Notes under the pieces: generated by a model
Told to the model about the DNA's origin: nothing
The model's database searches: none
What the model saw: only the letters and a program-made list of their open reading frames with translations
NCBI RefSeq assembly: GCF_020564935.1
Contig: NZ_JAJCXB010000061.1
Coordinates: 1 to 39,719, forward strand
Source: Streptomyces pinistramenti
GTDB lineage: Bacteria; Actinomycetota; Actinomycetes; Streptomycetales; Streptomycetaceae
Direction of reading: 5' to 3'
Length of the DNA stretch: 39,719 nucleotides
In this document: positions 23,995-31,641 of the stretch, piece after piece
Layout: the number at the start of each line of letters is the position of its first letter
Numbering within the stretch: position 1 is the stretch's first letter
Position numbers and translations under genes: made by a program

Positions 23995-24760
23995 TCAGTC
24001 CGTGGCCGTGCCGGGCAGCTGCTGCGTGAGCCGGTCCCCGATCCGGTCCAGCAGCCCGGCGCCGGCCGCGTTCTCCGCGTGGCCGAAGACGGGCGCGGTC
24101 CACAGGTCGGTGGGCCGGGTGACGACCCAGTGGAGGCGGCGCATCGATGCGGTGTCCCGGTAGTACCCGCGCGTGGGGGCGCTCACCGCGACGACCGCAT
24201 TGGTGTGTGCGTCCGTGCGCCCCCCGCGCTCCCGCTGCCGTGCAGCGCCGGGTGCCGCAGGACGACCGAGCCGCCCGCCCGTCGCCCGGCCACCGCCCCT
24301 GGCGGAGTGGCTGTCGCCCCGCACCCCTTTCGGAGAAGCCGACGGCGGCGACCCGGCGAACGGGCCCGGCGGACGGCGGCGGCCAGGTCACAGACCTCGC
24401 GGTCGCCCAGGGTGGTGCGGCCGCCGGAGCCTTCCCCTGCCTTCAGCGGGGGTGCCCCATGTGCCCCCGGGAGGAGAATCCGAACGTGATGACGGCCTCC
24501 CTTCCCCGGAAGGCGGCGGCGGCCCGGCGCAGCGCGGGCCTGCCGAGCGCTCCGTTGAAGCCGTGTGCCAGGACGATCGCGACGTCCTCCGAAGGGCCGC
24601 CGGTGCCACCGTCCTGACCAGCGGGAATGCCGGGGTTTCTGGGTTCGTACGCGGCTTCGATGCGCACGCCGTCGTCGGTCAGCAGCGTCGCGCGGTGGCC
24701 ACGCGACGTGATCGAAGGAACACGGGAACGTGCGAGATCGGCCTCGGGTCCGGACGTCAT
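23995..24760 (-). pseudogene. Decayed alpha/beta hydrolase
   Basis: Pieces of one alpha/beta hydrolase lie in order but in different frames. The N-terminal part (MTSGPEADLARSRVPS, then VAIVLAHGFNGALGRPALRR) is in one frame to about 24480. TLGDREVCDLAAAVRRARS continues in a second frame, VAAVGFS with the nucleophile serine in a third, GGSVVLRHPALHG back in the second, and VVAVSAPTRGYYRDTASMRR to HAENAAGAGLLDR in the last. The jump from WVVTRPTDLW to GHAENAAG shows loss of the segment that normally holds the catalytic acid. Several indels plus a deletion make an assembly error unlikely to explain all of it. Confidence 0.8.
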
Positions 24761-24766
24761 GTGAGT

Positions 24767-24772
24767 TATTCT
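24767..24772 (+). promoter_or_regulatory. -10 hexamer of the glnR leader transcript
   Basis: TATTCT lies 7 nt before an ATG at 24780, the same spacing as the other leaderless genes in this window. It would start an mRNA at or next to that ATG. No convincing -35 is visible. Confidence 0.5.
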
Positions 24773-24779
24773 GCTGGGC

Positions 24780-25001
24780 ATGAAGGATCCGGGCAGCGTT
24801 GCCCCCGGATCCTTTTGTGCTTCCGGGCAGGCCCCCGAGCGTGGCCGAAAGTACCGTTCGAAGCAGTGCCGCAGACTCCCCCGGCCGAGGCCGGGTGGTG
24901 CCCCCGTCGCAGGGACCGAGGAGGAACCAGACGTCATGGGCGAGCGAAGCGAGCAGTACCGGAGCAAACGGACCGGGTATCGGGCAGGTGGTCGGAAGTG
25001 A
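24780..25001 (+). CDS. Leaderless small ORF coupled to glnR (73 aa)
   Basis: The frame opens at an ATG 7 nt after TATTCT. It encodes a basic 73-aa peptide beginning MKDPGSVAPGSFCASGQ and stops at TGA 24999-25001, which overlaps the glnR GTG by 4 nt (GTGA). Codons 2 to 12 are also the two arms of a perfect 11-bp hairpin followed by TTTT. I do not recognise the peptide; its second half is rich in Arg and Gly. The overlap and the hairpin suggest that its translation sets glnR expression. It could also be an open frame without function in GC-rich DNA, so confidence as a protein is moderate. Confidence 0.5.
   Translation: MKDPGSVAPGSFCASGQAPERGRKYRSKQCRRLPRPRPGGAPVAGTEEEPDVMGERSEQYRSKRTGYRAGGRK
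24783..24816 (+). terminator. Intrinsic-terminator-like hairpin in the glnR leader
   Basis: AAGGATCCGGG (24783-24793) pairs with CCCGGATCCTT (24804-24814) over 11 bp, with a 10-nt loop and a T-run (TTTT, 24813-24816). It lies immediately downstream of the predicted transcription start and upstream of glnR. It is oriented for plus-strand transcripts, where no upstream gene needs terminating. Confidence 0.75.
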
Positions 25002-25810
25002 GTTCCCTCCTGCTGCTGACCAACGCACTTCAGCCGTCGACGGAGGTGCTGCCCGCGCTCGGCCTGTTGCTGCACAGCGTGCGGGTGGCCCCGGCCGAGG
25101 GCCCGGCCCTCATCGACACCCCAGGGGCCGACGTCATACTGATCGACGGCCGCCGCGACCTGCCGCAGGTGCGGTCGCTGTGCCAGCTGCTGCGGTCCAC
25201 GGGCCCCGGCTGCCCGTTGGTCCTGGTCGTCACGGAGGGGGGTCTTGCGGCCGTCACCGCCGACTGGGGTGTCGACGACGTCCTGCTGGACACGGCGGGT
25301 CCGGCCGAGGTCGAGGCCCGGCTGCGGCTGGCCATGGGGCGGCAGCAGATCACCACCGACGACAGCCCCATGGAGATCCGCAACGGCGACCTGTCGGTGG
25401 ACGAGGCCACCTACAGCGCCAAGCTCAAGGGCCGGATCCTGGACCTGACCTTCAAGGAGTTCGAGCTGCTGAAGTACCTCGCGCAGCACCCGGGCCGGGT
25501 GTTCACGCGCGCTCAGCTCCTCCAGGAGGTCTGGGGCTACGACTACTTCGGCGGCACCAGGACCGTCGATGTGCACGTCAGGCGGCTGCGCGCGAAGCTC
25601 GGCCCCGAGCACGAGTCGCTGATCGGCACCGTCCGCAACGTCGGCTACCGCTTCGTGACGCCGGAGAAGGTGGAGCGCGCGGCGGCGGAGAAGGCGGAGC
25701 GCGTGGCGGCGGCCGAGGCGAAGGCGAAGGACAGGGCCGGGGAGCAGGCGGGCCAGGACGAGGCGGCCGCCGCACCGGAAGCGGCCGTGAGCCGGTCCGC
25801 CAAGGGGTGA
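24998..25810 (+). CDS. glnR: GlnR, orphan OmpR-type nitrogen regulator
   Basis: The 270-aa protein has an atypical receiver domain (residues 1-115, with D50 in VILIDGRRD but without the acidic pocket that allows phosphorylation). An OmpR winged helix follows (GRILDLTFKEFELLKYLAQH to TVDVHVRRLRAKLG and GTVRNVGYRF), then an Ala/Glu/Lys-rich tail. The sequence matches Streptomyces GlnR, the global activator/repressor of glnA, amtB and other nitrogen genes. No sensor kinase is adjacent, as expected for this orphan regulator. The GTG overlaps the stop of a leaderless small ORF, and a terminator-like hairpin lies in the leader, pointing to extra control at the leader. Confidence 0.92.
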   Translation: MSSLLLLTNALQPSTEVLPALGLLLHSVRVAPAEGPALIDTPGADVILIDGRRDLPQVRSLCQLLRSTGPGCPLVLVVTEGGLAAVTADWGVDDVLLDTAGPAEVEARLRLAMGRQQITTDDSPMEIRNGDLSVDEATYSAKLKGRILDLTFKEFELLKYLAQHPGRVFTRAQLLQEVWGYDYFGGTRTVDVHVRRLRAKLGPEHESLIGTVRNVGYRFVTPEKVERAAAEKAERVAAAEAKAKDRAGEQAGQDEAAAAPEAAVSRSAKG

Positions 25811-25823
25811 GTGTGGGGAGGTG

Positions 25824-25875
25824 ACGGGCCGGTGGCCGGCGGCGGCCGTGGTGCGGCCGCCGGCCACCGGCCCGT
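25824..25875 (+). terminator. glnR terminator, 20-bp perfect stem
   Basis: Bases 25824-25843 pair without mismatch with 25856-25875 across a 12-nt loop, 14 nt after the glnR stop. The stem is almost pure GC and has no T-tract. Confidence 0.8.
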
Positions 25876-25976
25876 CCGGCGGGCGCGGGCCGCGCGGTCC
25901 GGCGGTTCACAAGCCGCACGATCCGGTCCGTGAACTGCTGGTAGCCCCCTGGCACCACCCGCGTAGACTGCCGCGC

Positions 25977-27002
25977 GTGGCCAAGGTGACGCGGGATGAT
26001 GTGGCAAGGCTGGCGGGTACCTCGACCGCCGTCGTCAGTTACGTCATCAACAACGGACCAAGGCCGGTCGCCCCGGCCACCCGCGAGCGGGTCCTCGCCG
26101 CGATCAAGGAACTCGGCTACCGGCCGGACCGGGTCGCGCAGGCGATGGCGTCCCGCCGCACCGACCTCATAGGTCTGATCGTCCCGGACGCCCGGCAGCC
26201 GTTCTTCGCGGAGATGGCGCACGCCGTCGAACAGGCCGCTTCCGAGCGCGGCAAGATGGTCCTGGTCGGCAACGCCAACTACCTGGACGAGCGCGAGGTG
26301 CACTACCTCCGTGCGTTCCTCGGGATGCGGGTCTCCGGACTGATCCTGATCAGCCAGGGCCCCAGCGAGCACGCCGCCGCCGAGATCGATGCCTGGGACG
26401 CCCGGGTGGTGCTGCTGCACCGCAGGCCGGACGCCATCGACGACGTCGCCGTCATGACGGACGACATCTGGGGCGCGCAACTGGCCACCCGGCACCTGCT
26501 GGAGCACGGCCACCCGTACGTCGCCTTCCTCGGCGGCACGGAGGCCACCCCCAAGTCGGGCGACCCGGTCACCGACCACGTCGAAGGCTGGCGGCGGGCG
26601 ATGCAGGAATCCGGGAAGCCGCTGGACGGGCGCTACTTCCAGGCGCCGTACAACCGTTACGACGCCTACCGGGTCGCGCTGGAGCTGCTGGCGGGCCCGG
26701 ACCGGCCGCCGGCCCTGATGTGTGCGACCGACGACCAGGCGATCGGGGTGCTGCGGGCCGCCCGTGAGCTGCGCATCGACGTGCCGGGCGGGCTGGCCGT
26801 CGCGGGATTTGACGATGTGAAGGAAGCGGGTCTCACCGATCCGCCGCTGACCACCGTGGCGTCCGACCGGCAGGCGATGGCGCGGGCCGCCGTCGACCTC
26901 GTGCTGGACGACGGGCTGCGGGTGGTGGGTTCGCGCCGCGAGCGGCTGCGGCAGTTCCCCTCGCGTCTGGTGGTGCGCAGGTCCTGCGGCTGCGGGGGCT
27001 GA
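25977..27002 (+). CDS. LacI-family transcriptional regulator
   Basis: The 341-aa protein has an N-terminal LacI HTH (VTRDDVARLAGTSTAVVSYV) and hinge, then a periplasmic-binding-protein-like effector domain (LIGLIVPDARQPFFAEM, VAFLGGTEAT, GGLAVAGFDDVKEAGL). It ends in CGCGG, which is common in Streptomyces LacI homologues. The GTG at 25977 is fixed by TAGACT (25964-25969) 7 nt upstream, another leaderless start. A sugar or related effector is likely, but no transporter or catabolic gene is adjacent, so it probably acts elsewhere. Confidence 0.92.
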   Translation: MAKVTRDDVARLAGTSTAVVSYVINNGPRPVAPATRERVLAAIKELGYRPDRVAQAMASRRTDLIGLIVPDARQPFFAEMAHAVEQAASERGKMVLVGNANYLDEREVHYLRAFLGMRVSGLILISQGPSEHAAAEIDAWDARVVLLHRRPDAIDDVAVMTDDIWGAQLATRHLLEHGHPYVAFLGGTEATPKSGDPVTDHVEGWRRAMQESGKPLDGRYFQAPYNRYDAYRVALELLAGPDRPPALMCATDDQAIGVLRAARELRIDVPGGLAVAGFDDVKEAGLTDPPLTTVASDRQAMARAAVDLVLDDGLRVVGSRRERLRQFPSRLVVRRSCGCGG

Positions 27003-27013
27003 CGTCCCGAAGC

Positions 27014-27040
27014 CGTCGCGCGCCAGGCGGAAGCGACGGT
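27014..27040 (+). terminator. Hairpin after the LacI-type gene
   Basis: CCGTCGC (27014-27020) pairs with GCGACGG (27034-27040) 12 nt after the stop and is followed by TTCCTT, a modest intrinsic terminator. Confidence 0.5.
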
Positions 27041-27073
27041 TCCTTATACCGGGCATACCGACTTCTGTCGGGT

Positions 27074-27101
27074 CTCTCAGGACACTCTCAGACCGCTCTC
27101 A
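27074..27101 (+). promoter_or_regulatory. Three CTCTCA direct repeats with 11-bp period
   Basis: CTCTCA occurs at 27074, 27085 and 27096, exactly 11 bp apart, just upstream of the protease start. Direct repeats with one-turn spacing are the usual footprint of OmpR-family response regulators. One such regulator is encoded 1.5 kb downstream in the same cluster. Confidence 0.7.
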
Positions 27102-27124
27102 TGGACCGACCGCAGAGTAATCGC

Positions 27125-28333
27125 ATGACCGAGAGCTACCGCCGAAGCGGCGACGAGATGCCCCAGGACCGGCCGTACGGTTACGGCTACGAGCCCCGCC
27201 AGGGCGGCGAGCAGGCATTCCCGCCGCCGCCCCCGTACGCACCGGCCGACCCGGTCGCGGCCGGTGACGGCGTCACGGTGTGGCCCGGCCGGGCGGCCGG
27301 TGCGGGTGCGGGCAGCGAGTCGGGTGCGGTCGGCGACGGCAGCGGAGCGGCAGGTCACGGCGGGAGCGGCGGCGACGGTGCGTATGCCGGGTTCGCGGGT
27401 GCGGACCCGCGGCGGCCCGAGCCGGAGGCGGCGCCGCGGCGCAGGGCCCGCCGGCCGGTCGCGCTGATCGCGGCGGTGGCGCTGGCCTCCGGGCTCATCG
27501 GCGGCGGCAGCGCGGCGCTGCTCGCCGGCACGGCCAGGCACGACCAGGCCACCGTCTCCACGCCGCTGGTCAACGCGGGCCAGACCACCAACGGCGTCGC
27601 GGGGGTGGCGAAGGCGGTCAGCCCGGCGATAGTCGAGATCCAGGCGCGGTCCGCCGACGGCGAGTCCACCGGGTCCGGCGTGGTCGTCACCGGCAAGGGC
27701 GAGATCGTCACCAACAACCACGTGGTGTCCGGGGCGCGCACCGTGACCGTCACCTTCAGCGACGGCAGCCGGAAGACCGCCGACGTCGTGGGCACCGACC
27801 CCGACAAGGACCTGGCGCTGATCAAAGTCAGGGGTGCCAAGGGCCTGACCGCCGCGAGCCTCGGCGACTCCGACAAGATCGCGGTCGGCGACCAGGTCGT
27901 GGCGATCGGCTCGCCCGAGGGCCTGACCGGTTCGGTCACCAGCGGCATCGTCTCCGCCCTCAACCGCGACGTCACCGTCCCCAAGAGCGAGAGCCAGGGG
28001 CAGCAGGGGCAGGGCCAGGGGCAGGGCGGCGGCGACGAGTGGCCGTTCGAGTTCGGCGGCAACCAGTACAACGGCGACACCGGCTCGTCCAAGACCTCGT
28101 ACAAGGCCATCCAGACCGACGCCTCGCTCAACCCCGGCAACTCCGGTGGCGCTCTGATCAACATGCAGGGCCAGATCATCGGCATCAACTCCGCGATGTA
28201 CGCGCCGAGTTCGGCGGCCAGCAGCACGGCGGGCAGCGTCGGCCTCGGCTTCGCCATCCCGATCAACACCGTCAAGGCCGACCTCGACGGGCTGCGCGGC
28301 GGCGGCAGCGGCGGCGCCAACAGCGGGATCTGA
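27125..28333 (+). CDS. HtrA-like membrane-anchored serine protease without PDZ domain
   Basis: The 402-aa protein has a disordered Pro/Gly/Tyr-rich cytoplasmic arm (residues 1-105), one membrane span (VALIAAVALASGLIGGGSAALLAG) and an extracellular trypsin-like domain. The catalytic triad is visible: His in VTNNHVVSG, Asp in PDKDLALIKV and Ser in NPGNSGGAL. A glutamine/glycine-rich insertion sits before the serine. The chain ends without a PDZ domain, unlike classical DegP. An ATG at 27101 is possible but overlaps the third regulator repeat, so 27125 is preferred. Its likely role is envelope protein quality control under two-component control. Confidence 0.88.
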   Translation: MTESYRRSGDEMPQDRPYGYGYEPRQGGEQAFPPPPPYAPADPVAAGDGVTVWPGRAAGAGAGSESGAVGDGSGAAGHGGSGGDGAYAGFAGADPRRPEPEAAPRRRARRPVALIAAVALASGLIGGGSAALLAGTARHDQATVSTPLVNAGQTTNGVAGVAKAVSPAIVEIQARSADGESTGSGVVVTGKGEIVTNNHVVSGARTVTVTFSDGSRKTADVVGTDPDKDLALIKVRGAKGLTAASLGDSDKIAVGDQVVAIGSPEGLTGSVTSGIVSALNRDVTVPKSESQGQQGQGQGQGGGDEWPFEFGGNQYNGDTGSSKTSYKAIQTDASLNPGNSGGALINMQGQIIGINSAMYAPSSAASSTAGSVGLGFAIPINTVKADLDGLRGGGSGGANSGI

Positions 28334-28407
28334 GCCCGCCCCCCGAACGGCGGCCCGCCCGGCCGGGCCGCCCGGCACCACCTTCCCCGTACGACCAGGA
28401 GGCCGCC

Positions 28408-28512
28408 ATGGCCCACAGGATCGCCGTTCCGGTCCACCGCGCACGCCGTGCGCTCGCCGCCGCCATCGCCCGGTGCGCGGGCGGCGCACACCGCGGCACC
28501 GTGCAAGGCTGA
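28408..28512 (+). CDS. Small basic peptide (34 aa) between protease and regulator
   Basis: An ATG preceded by AGGAGG at 5-nt spacing opens a 34-codon frame. The product, MAHRIAVPVHRARRALAAAI and onward, is strongly basic with an amphipathic helix character and one cysteine. It lies 74 nt after the protease stop and 61 nt before the response regulator, all on one strand. The ribosome site is among the best in the window, which argues for real translation. I do not recognise the function; a regulatory or coupling peptide is possible. Confidence 0.6.
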   Translation: MAHRIAVPVHRARRALAAAIARCAGGAHRGTVQG

Positions 28513-28573
28513 GGGCAGGCCCAGCGCCTGAGCCGTCAGCCGTCCCGTATCGCACCACGAGGTAGTCACGCAC

Positions 28574-29311
28574 ATGAGCCCCGCCGAGCACGGTGATCAG
28601 CCCGCCCGCATCCTGATCGTCGACGACGAGCCAGCGGTCCGCGAGGCGTTGCAGCGCTCGCTCGCCTTCGAGGGGTACGGCACCGAGCAGGCCGTCGACG
28701 GTCTCGACGCGGTCGAGAAGGTTGCCGTCTACGACCCCGAACTGATCGTGCTGGACGTGCTGATGCCCCGGATGGACGGGCTGACCGCCGCCCGCAGGCT
28801 GCGCGCGAGCGGGGTGACCGTGCCGATCCTGATGCTGACCGCGCGCGACACCGTCGGCGACCGGGTCACCGGGCTCGACGCAGGCGCCGACGACTACCTC
28901 GTCAAGCCGTTCGAGCTGGACGAACTCCTGGCCCGCATCCGTGCGTTGCTGCGCCGCAGCTCGTATGCGGCGGCCGCGGGCGCGCCGCCCGAAGAGGGCG
29001 ACACGCTGTCCTTCGGCGATCTGCGGATGGACCTGGCGACCCGCGAGGTGACCCGGGGAGGCCGGGCGGTCGAGCTGACCCGTACCGAGTTCACCCTGCT
29101 GGAGATGTTCCTCGCGCACCCCCGCCAGGTCCTCACCCGCGAGCAGATCCTCAAGGCGGTCTGGGGCTTCGACTTCGAGCCGACGTCCAACTCCCTCGAC
29201 GTGTACGTGATGTACCTGCGCCGCAAGACGGAGGCGGGCGGCGAGCCGCGCCTCGTGCACACCGTGCGCGGCGTCGGCTACGTGCTGCGGGCGGACGGCG
29301 GCGCGGAATGA
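28574..29311 (+). CDS. OmpR-family response regulator (MprA-like)
   Basis: The 245-aa protein has a complete receiver domain: acidic pair D17-D18, phospho-acceptor D61 in IVLDVLMP, the conserved MLTARD threonine, and the lysine in DYLVKPFE. A winged HTH follows (ELTRTEFTLLEMFLAHPRQVL, NSLDVYVMYLRRK, HTVRGVGYVLR). Its stop overlaps the kinase ATG (ATGA). The position next to an HtrA-like protease parallels MprAB and CseBC envelope-stress systems. Confidence 0.93.
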   Translation: MSPAEHGDQPARILIVDDEPAVREALQRSLAFEGYGTEQAVDGLDAVEKVAVYDPELIVLDVLMPRMDGLTAARRLRASGVTVPILMLTARDTVGDRVTGLDAGADDYLVKPFELDELLARIRALLRRSSYAAAAGAPPEEGDTLSFGDLRMDLATREVTRGGRAVELTRTEFTLLEMFLAHPRQVLTREQILKAVWGFDFEPTSNSLDVYVMYLRRKTEAGGEPRLVHTVRGVGYVLRADGGAE

Positions 29312-30843
29312 GCACCCCGCACACCCCGCACACCCCGGACGCACCCGGCCCCGACGAGCCCGGCCCAGGCGGGGGCGCCACCGCAGCCCCCGCCCCCGGC
29401 ATCGTCGAGCGGGCCGCCCGCCGCTACCGGCAGCTGCCGCTGCGCTCCCGGCTGGCGATGCTCACCGCCGTCGCGGTCGCCGTCGCGGTCGCCGCTTCGG
29501 CCGCCGCCTGCTGGCTGATCACCCGCGACCGGCTCACCGAACAGCTCGACACGACGCTGCGCAGCGTCGACGTCGGCCAGGACTACGTCCAGGCGCTGAA
29601 GTTCTCCTGCTCGGGCACCGCGGAGGGCCGGGTGACCTTCCAGCCGACGCCGTACACCATCCAGCTGGTGTCCTCGTCGGGCGACGTCTGCACCTCGCCG
29701 GAGAAGGAGGCGATCCCCGCCCAGCGCACCGACGTCGCGGTCGCCGACGGACGGCTGGCCAACACGGTGCACACCACCCGCTCCGCCAACGGCACCGAGA
29801 TGCGGGTGTCGACGGTGCACTACCCGGGGCCGATCACCGACGCACGCGGCAACCGGCTGGCGATCTCCGTCGCCGCGCCCATGGACCAGGTCACCCAGCC
29901 GCTGAACCAGCTCGCGCTGGTGCTGCTGATCGTCGCGGGGGTCGGCGTGCTGGGCGCGGCCACTGCGGGTCTGTGGGTCGCGCGGGCCGGCCTCAAACCC
30001 GTCGACCGGCTGACCGAGGCCGTCGAACACGTCGCGCGCACCGAGGACTTGACCATCCGCATCCCCGCGGACGGCGAGGACGAGATCGCCCGGCTCTCGC
30101 GCTCCTTCAACTCCATGACGGCCGCGCTCGCCGCCTCCCGCGAACTCCAGCAGCAGCTGATCGCGGACGCGGGCCACGAGCTGCGCACCCCGCTGACCTC
30201 GCTCCGGATGAACATCGACCTGCTGGTGCGCAGCGAGCGGTCAGGACGGCAGATCCCGGCCGCCGACAAGGAGGCGCTGCTCGGCTCGGTCAAGGCGCAG
30301 ATGGGGGAGCTGGCGGCGCTGATCGGCGACCTCCAGGAACTCTCCCGTACGCCCGATGCGGGTCCTGGCAGCGCGGGTGCCGTGCGGGTCGTGGCGCTGC
30401 ACGAGATCGTCGGTGCGGCCCTGGAGCGGGCCCGGCTGCGCGGCCCTTCGCTGACCGTGACGGCCGCCCTCGACCCCTGGTACGTGCGCGCGGAACCTGC
30501 GGCTCTGGAGCGTGCGGTGGTCAACCTGCTCGACAACGCGGTGAAGTTCAGCCCGGCAGGCGGCACCGTCGAGGTCGGTCTCACGGCGGGCGAGCTGACC
30601 GTACGCGACCACGGGCCCGGCATCGCCGAGGACGAACTGCCGCACGTCTTCGCCCGGTTCTGGCGTTCCCCGTCCGCCCGCAGCCTGCCGGGCAGCGGCC
30701 TCGGCCTGTCGATCGTGGCCCGCACGGCGGAGCAGGCGGGCGGCGGCGTGCTGCTGCGCGCCGCCCCGGGCGGCGGCACCGAGGCGGTCCTCACCCTCCC
30801 GGGGGCTCCGGCCCCGCCGCCTGAACTGCCGGGGCAGCCGTAG
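29308..30843 (+). CDS. Sensor histidine kinase (MprB-like)
   Basis: The 511-aa membrane kinase has a His/Thr/Pro-rich cytoplasmic start, TM1 (LAMLTAVAVAVAVAASAAA) and an extracytoplasmic sensor of about 110 residues with a pair of cysteines (FSCSG, GDVCTSP). TM2 (LVLLIVAGVGVLGAATAGL), HAMP, the HisKA motif DAGHELRTPLTSLR and an HATPase with NLLDNAVKFSPAGG, DHGPGI and GSGLGLSI follow. It probably senses envelope stress and phosphorylates the regulator encoded by the overlapping gene. The two sensor cysteines might form a redox-sensitive disulfide, as proposed for CutS; this is inference. Confidence 0.93.
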   Translation: MSTPHTPHTPDAPGPDEPGPGGGATAAPAPGIVERAARRYRQLPLRSRLAMLTAVAVAVAVAASAAACWLITRDRLTEQLDTTLRSVDVGQDYVQALKFSCSGTAEGRVTFQPTPYTIQLVSSSGDVCTSPEKEAIPAQRTDVAVADGRLANTVHTTRSANGTEMRVSTVHYPGPITDARGNRLAISVAAPMDQVTQPLNQLALVLLIVAGVGVLGAATAGLWVARAGLKPVDRLTEAVEHVARTEDLTIRIPADGEDEIARLSRSFNSMTAALAASRELQQQLIADAGHELRTPLTSLRMNIDLLVRSERSGRQIPAADKEALLGSVKAQMGELAALIGDLQELSRTPDAGPGSAGAVRVVALHEIVGAALERARLRGPSLTVTAALDPWYVRAEPAALERAVVNLLDNAVKFSPAGGTVEVGLTAGELTVRDHGPGIAEDELPHVFARFWRSPSARSLPGSGLGLSIVARTAEQAGGGVLLRAAPGGGTEAVLTLPGAPAPPPELPGQP

Positions 30844-30870
30844 CGCACCTGCGCAGCCACGTCCGGCTGT

Positions 30871-31170
30871 TCACGTATTTCTCGTGAGCCACTCCTTCAC
30901 CTGCCGGGCGTACTGCGGCGCCCACTGCGGGGACCAGCGCCGGAAGTAGACATGCATGTTCAGCGCGTGCAGCACCTGCCCGAGAGCGACGCGCTGCTCC
31001 CAGTCGTCCGGCAGCGGGCAGGCGGCGGCGTAGGACGCGAGGAAGACGTCGCGACCGGCCGGGAACGCGTCGAAGATGTGCTCGTCGAGCTTGCCGAAGT
31101 CGCGGAACCTCTCGGCGTACGTGGCGTGTTCGAAGTCGAGGACGCAGGTGATCCGCCCTTCGCGCAGGGC
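30871..31170 (-). pseudogene. C-terminal remnant of an aminoglycoside phosphotransferase-like gene
   Basis: The minus-strand frame ending at 30871 encodes GRITCVLDFEHATYAERF, then ASYAAACPLPDDWEQRVALGQ and WLTRNT. This is the last third of an APH-type kinase, starting at the metal-binding D of the VLDFE motif. The catalytic HGDxxxxN loop and the whole N-lobe are missing. Upstream of about 31170 the sequence switches to a plus-strand TPR gene fragment. There is no start codon or ribosome site of its own. Confidence 0.72.
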
Positions 31171-31554
31171 TTCTGGCTCATCGCCCTGGGCCACGCTCAA
31201 CGTGCGCTCGGCGAGTATGCCGATGCGCTTGTTTCCTTTCAGCGCTCCGCCTCGCTCCACCGCCGCCTCGGGGACCGCAGCCGCGAGGCGATGGCCTGGC
31301 ACGGCGCGGGCGAGACGTATCGGGCGATGGGGCGCCCGGCGGAGGCAGCCGACTTTCATCGGCGCGCGGTGGCGGCGCACCATGAACTGGGTGACCACTG
31401 GCAAGAGGCGTTGGCTCTCGACGCCCTTGCCGGCGCACTCGCCGAGGACGACCCCGACCGGTCCCGCCGCCATCGGGCCGAGGCGCTGCGTATCCTCGAC
31501 GGCTTCGACGACCCCGGGGCGGTAGAGCTGCGCACCCGCATCGGGAGGTGGTGA
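31168..31554 (+). pseudogene. C-terminal remnant of a TPR-domain regulator
   Basis: The plus-strand frame ending at 31554 encodes tetratricopeptide units such as ALGHAQRALGEYADALVSFQ and HGAGETYRAMGRPAEAADFH, then HELGDHWQEALALDALAGAL. These are the C-terminal repeats of SARP/AfsR-like or NB-ARC-TPR regulators. The DNA-binding and NTPase parts are absent, and its left end abuts the reversed APH fragment. It is probably not expressed. Confidence 0.7.
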
Positions 31555-31641
31555 GGCCCGCCCCTGCCGGGGCAACGGCCTGGTCAGGAGCCGGGGTGGC
31601 CCATAGCCGTGCCACCCGGCAGGAACGGTTCGTGGCTGCCG

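Noticed and set aside
29308..29350. Short CACACCCCG tandem repeats at the start of the histidine kinase gene
   Set aside because: They are in frame and encode a His/Thr/Pro low-complexity arm inside a real gene, so a separate repeat element is not needed.
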